Part shown: positions 22,454 through 29,516 of the stretch, piece by piece
Layout of the letters: each line of letters opens with the position of its first letter
How positions within the stretch are numbered: the first letter of the stretch is position 1
Assembly: GCA_016190175.1 (NCBI GenBank)
Contig: JACPRC010000075.1
Coordinates: 1-32,806 of the forward strand
DNA length: 32,806 nucleotides
Direction of reading: 5' to 3'
Origin: Planctomycetota bacterium
Lineage (GTDB): Bacteria > Planctomycetota > MHYJ01 > JACPRB01
The notes under the pieces: model-generated
Told to the model about the DNA's origin: nothing
What the model saw: only the letters and a program-made list of their open reading frames with translations
Database searches by the model: none
Position numbers and translations under genes: made by a program

Positions 22454-24234
22454 AGCTCGCGAACGTCAACGGCACCGGCTCGGCGAGCGCGAACGGCCTG
22501 CTCCTGCAGGCGATCTTCCGCATGGGGATCCCCGTCTCGGGGAAGAACCTGTTCCCCTCGAACATCCAGGGCCTCCCGACGTGGTACGAGATCCGCGTCA
22601 GCCGCGACGGCCGCACGGCGCGCGCCCTCGACTACGACCTCATCGTGGCCATGAACGCCCGGACCTACGAGCAGGACATCCGCGAGCTGCGTCCCGGCGG
22701 CTACCTCCTCTACGACTCGACGTGGCCGCTCGACACGGCGCTCCTGCGCGCGGACGTGCGTTTCCTCGGCATCCCGCTCGCCCGCCTCTGCAACGCGGCC
22801 TTCTCGGACCCGCGGGAGCGCATCCTGATGAAGAACGTCGCGTACGCCGGTGCGCTCGCCGCCCTGCTCGACGCGGACATGACGGTCGTCGAGCGGCTCC
22901 TGGAGGAGAGATACGGCCACAGGAAGGGGCTCCGCGAGTCGAACTCGTGCGCGCTGCGGATCGGCTACGACTACGCGATCGCGAACCTCGAGTGCCCCCT
23001 CCCCTTCCGTCTCGAGAAGATGGACGGGAACCGGGACTCGATCCTCATCGACGGGAACACGGCGACGGCGCTCGGCTGCCTCTACGCCGGCGCCACCGTT
23101 GCGGCGTGGTATCCCATCACGCCGGCGACCTCGATCATGGACGCCTTCAAGGGGTTCTGCGGGAAGTACCGGCGGGATCCGGAGACGGGGCGGAACCGCT
23201 ACTGCATCCTCCAGGCCGAGGACGAGATGGCCTCCATCGGCATGGTGATCGGCGCCGGCTGGATGGGGGCGCGCGCCTTCACTTCGACCGCGGGCCCCGG
23301 GATCTCCCTCATGAACGAACTCCTCGGACTCGCCTACTACGCCGAGATCCCCGCCGTCGTCATCGACGTCCAGCGCGTCGGCCCGTCGACGGGGATGCCC
23401 ACGCGGACGCAGCAGTCGGACGTCCTGAAGTGCGCCTACGCGTCGCACGGCGACACGAAGCACGTCCTCCTCTTCCCCGCCGATCCGAAGGAGTGCTTCG
23501 ACTTCGCGGTGACGGCCTTCGACCTTGCCGAGCGCTTCCAGACCCCCGTCATCCTGATGTCCGATCTCGACATCGGGATGAACGACTGGGTGGTGCCGCG
23601 CCTGCGCTGGGACGACGCGTACCGTCCCGATCGCGGCCGGGTCCTGGGGACGGAGGATCTCGCGCGCCTCGGGACGTTCTTCCGCTACCATCCGGAGGAT
23701 GAGGACCACGTCGCCGCGCGGACGCTCCCCGGGATCGACCCGAAGGGCGCGTTCTTCACGCGCGGATCGGGTCACGACAAGTTCGGGGCGTACACGGAGA
23801 CGCCCGACGACTACCGCGAGGTCATGGAGCGGCTGGCGTTGAAGCACCGGGCGGCCGCGAGATCGGTCCCGGCGCCGGTGATCGTCCGCCGTCCCGGCGC
23901 GAGCGTCGGGGTGGTCTCGATGGGGAGCTGCGACCCGGCGATCCGCGAGGCCCTCGACGAGCTGGCCCGCCGCGGCCTCGCGGCCGACTACATGCGCGTG
24001 CGCGGGTTCCCCTTCGGCGAGGAGGTGGAGGCGTTCCTCGAGGAGCACGAGATCGTGCCTGTGGTGGAGATGAACCGGGACGCGCAGCTCCGCTCGCTGC
24101 TCACGCTGGAAACGCGCGTCCCGAAGGAGAAGCTCCGCTCGGTCCTCGCGTACGGCGGTTTTCCGTTGAGCGCGCGAACCGTCGTGGACGGAGTGCTGAG
24201 TCGCGTGGAGGTGCCCCGTGGCGTCCCCCGGTAA
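22411..24234 (+). CDS. korA: 2-oxoacid:ferredoxin oxidoreductase, fused gamma-alpha subunit (KorA type)
   Basis: The product is 607 residues from a GTG with GGGAG six bases upstream, inside the end of the previous gene. Residues 1-190 are the gamma domain (LANVNGTGSASANGLLLQAI ... GKNLFPSNIQGLP). Residues 205-600 are the alpha domain: LIDGNTATALGCLYAGATVA, WYPITPATSIMDAF (the YPITPAT signature of the pyrimidine-binding domain), QAEDEMASIGMVIGAGWMGA, TSTAGPGISLM, and domain II VGVVSMGSCDPAIREALDEL. With the beta subunit it interconverts a 2-oxoacid plus CoA with acyl-CoA, CO2 and reduced ferredoxin. The split with fused gamma-alpha is typical of 2-oxoglutarate enzymes, but the substrate is inferred from the family. 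Confidence 0.92.
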   Translation: MHHEARTRVNDFALKLANVNGTGSASANGLLLQAIFRMGIPVSGKNLFPSNIQGLPTWYEIRVSRDGRTARALDYDLIVAMNARTYEQDIRELRPGGYLLYDSTWPLDTALLRADVRFLGIPLARLCNAAFSDPRERILMKNVAYAGALAALLDADMTVVERLLEERYGHRKGLRESNSCALRIGYDYAIANLECPLPFRLEKMDGNRDSILIDGNTATALGCLYAGATVAAWYPITPATSIMDAFKGFCGKYRRDPETGRNRYCILQAEDEMASIGMVIGAGWMGARAFTSTAGPGISLMNELLGLAYYAEIPAVVIDVQRVGPSTGMPTRTQQSDVLKCAYASHGDTKHVLLFPADPKECFDFAVTAFDLAERFQTPVILMSDLDIGMNDWVVPRLRWDDAYRPDRGRVLGTEDLARLGTFFRYHPEDEDHVAARTLPGIDPKGAFFTRGSGHDKFGAYTETPDDYREVMERLALKHRAAARSVPAPVIVRRPGASVGVVSMGSCDPAIREALDELARRGLAADYMRVRGFPFGEEVEAFLEEHEIVPVVEMNRDAQLRSLLTLETRVPKEKLRSVLAYGGFPLSARTVVDGVLSRVEVPRGVPR

Positions 24235-25273
24235 GCCCCCCGTGGTCCATCCGGCCCTCGAGCGCAACGCGCTCGGCCTCACGCTGCGGGACTACGAGGG
24301 CTCGATGTCCACGCTGTGCGCCGGATGCGGCCACGACTCCGTGACCGCCGCGATCGTCCGTGCCTTCTGGGAGCTCTCGACGCCGCCGCACCGGATCGCC
24401 AAGCTCAGCGGGATCGGCTGTTCGTCGAAGACGCCGACGTATTTCGTGAGCGGCGCGCACGGGTTCAATTCGGCCCACGGCCGCATGCCCGCGATCGCGA
24501 CGGGCGCGAATGCGGCCGACCGCGAGCTCGCGTACATCGGCATCTCCGGGGACGGAGACTCGCTCTCCATCGGGCTCGGGCAGATGGTCCACGCGATCCG
24601 CCGCAACGTGGACCTGCTGTACGTCCTGGAGAACAACGGGGTGTACGGTCTGACGAAGGGGCAGTTCTCGGCCTCCGCGGATGTCGGATCGAAGAGCAAA
24701 CGGGGCGAGCCGAATCCGATGGCGCCGATCGACCCGGTGACGCTGGCGCTCGCCCTGGGCGCGACCTTCGTGGCGCGGGGCTTCTCGGGCGACAAGGCGC
24801 AGCTCGTCCCGATCCTGAAGGCCGGGATCGCGCATCGGGGATTCGCGCTCGTCGACGTCGTCTCCCCGTGCGTCACGTTCAACGACCACGAGGGCTCGAC
24901 GAAGAGCTACGTCCATACGCGCCGGCACCAGGTCCGGGCCGTTCTGGCCGATTTCGTTCCGCCGGCGAGGGAGATCACGGCCGCGGTCGGCGACGGGGAG
25001 GCGACGCGCGTGGCGATGCACGACGGGAGCGTCGTGCGGTTCGTCGCGGTCCCGCAGAACTACGATCCCACGGACCGGCGCGCCGTCTTCGCGTATCTGC
25101 AGGATCAGCGCGGGAAGGGCGTGATCCCCACCGGGCTCCTGTTCCTCGACGAGGGGACGCCGGATCTGCACGAGATGAGCGCCACGATCGACGTGCCGCT
25201 GGCGCGCGTCCCGTACGAGAAGCTCTGCCCCGGGAGCCGCGAGCTGGAGCGGCTGCAGGAAGAGTTCCGGTAG
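24218..25273 (+). CDS. korB: 2-oxoacid:ferredoxin oxidoreductase beta subunit (KorB type)
   Basis: The product is 351 residues from a GTG with GGAGG six bases upstream, overlapping korA by 17 bases. It binds thiamine diphosphate and one [4Fe-4S] cluster. The cluster cysteines are C34 and C37 (LCAGCGHDS), C68 (GIGCSS) and C218 (SPCVTFN). The ThDP/Mg motif is GISGDGDSLSIG (108-119) through ENNGVYGLTKGQ (138-149). The C-terminal region (VRFVAVPQNYDPTDRRAVFA ... LFLDEG) is the usual KorB tail. Together with the preceding two genes it forms a complete NAD(P)H-linked oxidoreductase set. Confidence 0.95.
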   Translation: MASPGKPPVVHPALERNALGLTLRDYEGSMSTLCAGCGHDSVTAAIVRAFWELSTPPHRIAKLSGIGCSSKTPTYFVSGAHGFNSAHGRMPAIATGANAADRELAYIGISGDGDSLSIGLGQMVHAIRRNVDLLYVLENNGVYGLTKGQFSASADVGSKSKRGEPNPMAPIDPVTLALALGATFVARGFSGDKAQLVPILKAGIAHRGFALVDVVSPCVTFNDHEGSTKSYVHTRRHQVRAVLADFVPPAREITAAVGDGEATRVAMHDGSVVRFVAVPQNYDPTDRRAVFAYLQDQRGKGVIPTGLLFLDEGTPDLHEMSATIDVPLARVPYEKLCPGSRELERLQEEFR

Positions 25274-25302
25274 GCGGCGCGCCGGGGTATCATGGCGGCG
25301 CC

Positions 25303-25581
25303 ATGGACCATCTGACCTGCGACCGCTGCGGCGCCGGCCTGCTCCTCGACGCGCCCGTCCGCTACGAGGTGCGCGTCGAGGTGAAGGCCGCGTACGACCC
25401 GATGGAGATCACGGACGAGGACCTCGCGAAGGACCACGCCGCGGAGATGAAGAGGATCCTCGCGGAGCTCGAAGGGCTGTCGGCGGAGGAGGCGCAGGAC
25501 CAGGTCTACCGCGAGTTCCGGTTCGACCTTTGCGCGAGCTGCCGCAAACCGTACATGAAGAACCCGCTGGCGAAGCCGTAG
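25303..25581 (+). CDS. 92-residue zinc-ribbon protein
   Basis: The product starts at an ATG 29 bases after korB, without a ribosome site but with TATCAT nine bases upstream, which may allow its own near-leaderless transcript. Two CxxC pairs, C6/C9 (CDRCGAGLLL) and C77/C80 (CASCRKPYMKNPL), flank a 65-residue beta strand and acidic helix (ITDEDLAKDHAAEMKRIL), a pattern for one split zinc ribbon. Similar small proteins are common and unnamed in Planctomycetota-like genomes. A link to the iron-sulfur enzymes before it is possible but not shown by the sequence. Confidence 0.82.
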   Translation: MDHLTCDRCGAGLLLDAPVRYEVRVEVKAAYDPMEITDEDLAKDHAAEMKRILAELEGLSAEEAQDQVYREFRFDLCASCRKPYMKNPLAKP

Positions 25582-25935
25582 CCCCGAGACCGGCCCCATG
25601 CGCAAAACGACCGGTTCTTTTCCACCGCAAAGCGCGCAGGGCCCGCAGAGAAGAAAAGCGGCCACATTCCCGGTCCGGAAATGGGCGACTCCCCGGGATT
25701 GGAGGCGGAAGGAGACCAAGGCGCCCGGTCTTCCGTCCCCCGGACCTTCTTGTTCTCTGCGGCCTCGGCGCGCTCGGCGGTGAATTCCGGCGCCGGCAGG
25801 ACGCCAAGAGCGCCGTTTCTTTCGCGGATCCTGCCGACTTCGCGTAGCCCACACCCGACCTCCGAACGGTTCCGAAACGACTACAGCGCGGTCCCGCGGC
25901 CGCGATAGGACCGACGGTCCCGGAGAACCTGCCTC
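25582..25935. other. 354-base gap holding a hairpin element and no gene
   Basis: I find no open frame with protein-like content on either strand. The gap contains the 170-bp inverted-repeat element (25619-25786) and then about 150 bases with nothing recognised before the promoter-like sequence at 25952. The region is slightly lower in GC than the genes around it. Confidence 0.6.
25619..25786. repeat. intergenic element with about 40-bp imperfect terminal inverted repeats
   Basis: The left arm (25619-25657) contains CACCGC, AGCGCGC and CCGCAGAGAA. The right arm (25747-25786) is its imperfect reverse complement, with TTCTCTGCGG, GCGCGCT and GCGGTG at matching places. The arms agree at roughly four of five positions and enclose about 90 bases that include a further GGGCGAC/GTCCCCC-like pairing. 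No transposase frame is inside. The CGCAGAG unit recurs in the arm, as in repeats widespread between genes of environmental bacteria. Confidence 0.75.
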
Positions 25936-27063
25936 ATGCACTGTATGCATGTGGTATACTCCCCCGGGGTAGGAGTCATCAGGGAGAAAACCCTGAGAAC
26001 GCGCCTGCTCGCGATCGTCGGCGGCCTGCTTCTGATCGGCTCCGGTCTCGCGCAAGAGGAGTCGAAGACGTGCCGGACGCCGGACGGGAAGCTCGAGTTC
26101 GAACTGTCGGCGGAATGGAAGCCCGGCAAAGCCGAGGACGGATCGCCCCTTTGCACCCTATCGACCAAGGACGATGGGGAATCCGCCTGCGTCGGCGTCT
26201 CATTTCCCAAGGGAGAGACCTCGGCATCCGAAGAGGCGGCGCGATGCAAACACATCATGATCTCCGACGTCACGACGCTCGTCAAGGAGGGTACCTGGAA
26301 GACGGGCGCCGGAGCCGTGCCGTTCTTTTCCTGCCGCAAGAAGACGGACGACGGTGACACCCTGCATCTGGACGTGCTCTTCTTCGAAGAGGGCGGCACG
26401 GTCTACAGGGTCGATTACCTGTACTTCTCGAATTCCCGCCCCGAGGCGAAAGACCACCGCCGGAAGCTCCTCGACAGCTTCCGGTGGGCAGGCGAGAAGC
26501 GCTCGACTACGGCGAAGTCGGAGGGAGCCGTGCGGTTCGACGAGCGGTCGCCCGGCGACGGTGAATCCGGCCCGCGGATCTCGTACAAGGGCGACGTCCT
26601 CGTCGTCGAGAACGACCGCGCGGGCGCGCAGGACTTCACGCAGGTCGCGACCGGGAAGAAGACGTACGGAGACTTCAAGCTCACGGCGCGCCTCCGCGCG
26701 ACGAAGGGGCCCGCCAAGCAGGGGAACGGGATCTGGTTCCGCGGCGAGGGGGAGAACTTCTTCCTCTTCAACGTCACGGGCGACGGGCGCTGCGCCCTCT
26801 ACATTTACGACAACGGCGGCTACTCCTTCTTCAAGTTCGTCGCGGGGCAGCAGGTCGCCAAGTTCGAGTTCCAGGCCGTCAAGAAGGACGACTTCAACGA
26901 ACTGACCGTCGTGGCGCGCGGGGACGAGATCGGCCTCTCCATCAACGGCGAGACGGTCGGGACGATCCGGCACACGCTCCGCGCGGAGGGGACGATCGGG
27001 CACTACGTGTCCGAGAACAACGTGGTCGAGTACTCCGATTTCCGGATCGGGAAGATCGAGTGA
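25936..27063 (+). CDS. secreted protein: DUF1795-like N-terminus plus LamG/DUF1080-like C-terminus
   Basis: The frame gives up to 375 residues. A Sec signal lies at RLLAIVGGLLLIGSGLAQ, cut near residue 40. Residues 45-180 are an alpha-beta domain of DUF1795/PsbP type (TPDGKLEFELSAEWKPGK ... YRVDYLYFSNS ... HRRKLLDSFRW). Residues 205-375 are a concanavalin-like sheet of the 3-keto-disaccharide hydrolase (DUF1080) kind (YGDFKLTARLRAT, GNGIWFRGEGENFFLFNV, NELTVVARGDEIGLSINGETVG, YSDFRIGKI). The start is uncertain: two ATGs at 25936 and 25945 lie upstream of an extended -10 box, whereas a CTG at 25993 with AGGGAG six bases upstream gives a perfect signal peptide. A lipoprotein-like gene follows after 21 bases. 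Confidence 0.85.
   Translation: MHCMHVVYSPGVGVIREKTLRTRLLAIVGGLLLIGSGLAQEESKTCRTPDGKLEFELSAEWKPGKAEDGSPLCTLSTKDDGESACVGVSFPKGETSASEEAARCKHIMISDVTTLVKEGTWKTGAGAVPFFSCRKKTDDGDTLHLDVLFFEEGGTVYRVDYLYFSNSRPEAKDHRRKLLDSFRWAGEKRSTTAKSEGAVRFDERSPGDGESGPRISYKGDVLVVENDRAGAQDFTQVATGKKTYGDFKLTARLRATKGPAKQGNGIWFRGEGENFFLFNVTGDGRCALYIYDNGGYSFFKFVAGQQVAKFEFQAVKKDDFNELTVVARGDEIGLSINGETVGTIRHTLRAEGTIGHYVSENNVVEYSDFRIGKIE
25952..25960 (+). promoter_or_regulatory. extended -10 promoter (TGG-TATACT)
   Basis: TGG immediately before TATACT forms an extended -10 element that does not need a -35 box. The start would fall near 25967, after both ATGs of the long reading of the gene. If used, the gene must begin further down, most likely at the CTG at 25993. 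Confidence 0.45.
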
Positions 27064-27084
27064 AGAGACTTGAAGGAGATCTGT

Positions 27085-27829
27085 ATGGCCAGGCGCGGAA
27101 TCGCGGCGATGATCCCGGCCATCTTCGTCGTCGCTGTAGGGTGCAATAGGATAACCTTTGGGAACAACTTCAACTACCCCAGCGAGAAGCCCGATCCGAT
27201 TGTCAGGGTAGTGCAAGTCGAGAAATGCACCAGGGAGAGCGCTTGTTCGGTGTGCAACGGCCGGCTGCGGATCGACTGTCCGACGTGCGATGGAAAGGGA
27301 GAAGTCAGGTGCGATGGATATGTTTTCGGCACCGGACAAATCCACGGTGGACCGCTCCGCGGGGCCCGATGATTGTCCGGACTGCCGCCTGGGTAATCGC
27401 TGTTCGCGCCGACACTCCTGCCCGAAATGTCAAGGAACACGGGTCCACGGCTGCAACGTGTGTGCGCGTCAAGGGATGATTCTGTGCCTGGGAAAGATAG
27501 TTAGGAAGACAGTCGAGGCGCAGGGGCGGATGGGATGCCAAGGAAAGCCCTGCACCGAATGCGGGGGACACCAGAAGCTCAAGTGCGCCCAGTGTAATGG
27601 AGCGGGGACGTGCCCCCTGGACCGGAGCCTTGATTGCGGGCATTGCCGCGGCGAAGGCTGGAAGCCGTGCGAGGGGCCGTTCAAGTATCCCGAGTCGCCG
27701 GGCGTTGCCGCGTCGAACGAAACCGAAGGGCGATCTGCGGTCCCACGCGCCCACCTGGTATGCTCCGCCGATCCGCCTGAAAGGACCTCTCATGGCGCTG
27801 AACAGGCCGCCGAGGCGCGTGAGACCTGA
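27085..27829 (+). pseudogene. DnaJ-type cysteine-rich lipoprotein, split by one frameshift
   Basis: The ATG at 27085 has AAGGAG six bases upstream. The N-terminus is a lipoprotein-like signal (MIPAIFVVAVGC). The first frame runs to a TGA at 27370-27372 and contains CSVCNG and CPTCDGKG. The second frame, open to 27829, continues the same series: CPDC, CPKCQG, CNVC, CTECGG, CAQCNGAG, CGHCRGEG. Removing one G from the GGGG at 27361-27364 joins them into 247 residues with eight CxxC pairs, the CxxCxGxG plan of the DnaJ central zinc finger. So either the gene is broken or the run holds a sequencing error. Less GC-biased codons (ATA, AGG, TTT) set it apart from its neighbours. The last 45 residues look poorly conserved. 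Confidence 0.75.
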
Positions 27830-27878
27830 TGGAGGACGGCGCAGCGGGGTCCGGCAGACGGCTGTCGTCCTCGGGCGC

Positions 27879-29246
27879 TCACCGCCTCGGCAGGCCCGCC
27901 GCGAGTTCGGCGGTCCGCCACGCGAGGTAGATCGGAAGCCCCAGGAGGCGATACCGGACCGCGTCGCCTTGCGTGGTCGTCACTCGCAGGGGGGCGATCG
28001 AGGGCGGATTCTCGTCGATGCGCACGGCCAGGGAGAGGCTCTTGTCGAACATGAACTGGTGCAGGCTCTTCATCGCACCGGCCGCACCGGCCTTGATCTC
28101 GATCGGGACGATGCGACCGCCTGCCTGGATCAGGAAATCGATCTCGCCCGGGCGGCCGCCCTCGCGTTGCCAGTAGAACAGGCGCGGACCGTCTCCGGTC
28201 GGCTCCCCTCCCAGCCGGAGCGCCTGACCGACCAGTTGCTCGGCGAGCTGGCCGCGCACGCCGGCGGCAAGGTCCTTCCACCGCCCGGCCGCCGGCGTGT
28301 CGGCAAGCGCATGGAACGCTCCGACATCAAGGAGGATCGCCTTGCGAAACGTCTCCTTCGTCTCGCCGCCCAAGGGGAGACCCGTCGCAGCGCTCCAGGA
28401 GACGAGGGAACAGAGACGGGCGGCGGCGAGGAGTTCCAACGCGCGCTTGGCCTGGTGGTGCTTGACCCCCTCGCCGACGTGCGCACAAACGAACTTGCGA
28501 CCGAGCGATCGCGCGATCGCGAAGAGGACGTGGTCCAGCACCTCGCGATCCATGCGACCGGCATACTTGGCGAAGTCTGCGCGGAAGGTCGCGATGAGAT
28601 CGCGCTGGAGTTCGCGACAGGCGCGCGGCGGCGCGCCAGCGACGTCGGCGGCGACCACCGCCGGCATGCCGCCCACCAGCGCGTAGCGGCGGAACCAATC
28701 GATCGCTTGCTCATGGGCCGTCGTAGAGAGGGTCCGGCCGGGCATCCACCCGGTGAGCGCGGAGAGCAGGCGCGTCTGCCCATGCGCACGGAGGTACTCG
28801 TCGAAGCCCATCGGCTCGACGTGGAGAAAACCCACGCGGCCGACCGGCATGCTGAAATCGTGATTCCCCAGCGCGAATTCCAAGAGCGACCCCGCCGCGA
28901 TGACCGGGAGTTCGACCATCTCCTCGGCAAACCACCGGAGCCGCGCGAGCACCGTGCCCGCGGCTTGGACCTCGTCGAGGAAGAGGAGCGAGCGATCGAC
29001 CGGGATCTCTCGCCCGAGGATCAACGACAGCTCCGCGAGGATCTCCTTCGGATCGCTCGCCGCGAAGGGCCGGGCACGGCGCGGGTCCCGCTCGAAGTTC
29101 AGTTCGACCAATTCCCGCCCGCTCCGCGCCGCCAGGTCACGCACGAGCCATGTCTTGCCCACCTGCCGCGCGCCCCGGAGGACCAAGGGGGAGCGTCGCG
29201 CAAGGGAAACCCACGCGACGAGGTCGGCGGTGCGCACTCTTTCCAT
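27879..29246 (-). CDS. AAA_14/DUF4143 ATPase
   Basis: The product is 455 residues. The N-terminal AAA_14 P-loop domain has Walker A RGARQVGKT (24-32), a Walker B LLFLDEVQ near residue 88, and a sensor AAGSLLEF. The C-terminal DUF4143 part ends in a PD-(D/E)xK-like nuclease fold with GEIDFLIQ and IVPIEIKAG, carrying Asp, Glu and Lys in the expected order. These solitary ATPases are common mobile accessory genes of unknown job, sometimes discussed with toxin-antitoxin or defence loci. No partner is adjacent here. It is convergent with the zinc-finger gene and has a CAACGCGTTG palindrome 17 bases upstream of the start. Confidence 0.92.
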   Translation of the reverse strand: MERVRTADLVAWVSLARRSPLVLRGARQVGKTWLVRDLAARSGRELVELNFERDPRRARPFAASDPKEILAELSLILGREIPVDRSLLFLDEVQAAGTVLARLRWFAEEMVELPVIAAGSLLEFALGNHDFSMPVGRVGFLHVEPMGFDEYLRAHGQTRLLSALTGWMPGRTLSTTAHEQAIDWFRRYALVGGMPAVVAADVAGAPPRACRELQRDLIATFRADFAKYAGRMDREVLDHVLFAIARSLGRKFVCAHVGEGVKHHQAKRALELLAAARLCSLVSWSAATGLPLGGETKETFRKAILLDVGAFHALADTPAAGRWKDLAAGVRGQLAEQLVGQALRLGGEPTGDGPRLFYWQREGGRPGEIDFLIQAGGRIVPIEIKAGAAGAMKSLHQFMFDKSLSLAVRIDENPPSIAPLRVTTTQGDAVRYRLLGLPIYLAWRTAELAAGLPRR

Positions 29247-29262
29247 TTCATGAGTGTATAAT

Positions 29263-29272
29263 CAACGCGTTG
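29263..29272. promoter_or_regulatory. perfect palindrome CAACGCGTTG at the ATPase promoter
   Basis: A 10-bp perfect dyad lies 17 bases upstream of the ATPase ATG. On the minus strand it falls between a TTGCGT and a TATACA that could be a (short-spaced, 15 bp) promoter, so a repressor bound here would block it. The plus strand carries TATAAT at 29257-29262, which could start a transcript toward 29517. The rest of the 270-base gap shows only a CGGCCAGG/CCTGGCCG hairpin (29313-29329). Confidence 0.4.
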
Positions 29273-29516
29273 TTTACGCAATGTACATATCCGGTACGGG
29301 GCCGCGGGGTCCCGGCCAGGTCCTGGCCGCGATCGCACGATCGTCGGGGGTAAGACCTTCAAACAGTCCCTCGCGTACTTGGACAATATCGGGACAGGGA
29401 CCGCCTGAGAGCGCCCTTCTTGCGCGACCCCCTTGGCCCGGGCAACGGGTGGACGATTCGCGTGTACTACAAAGGGGAAGATGAGCGGAGCGGAGCGATT
29501 CCGAATAGGAGCCTCC

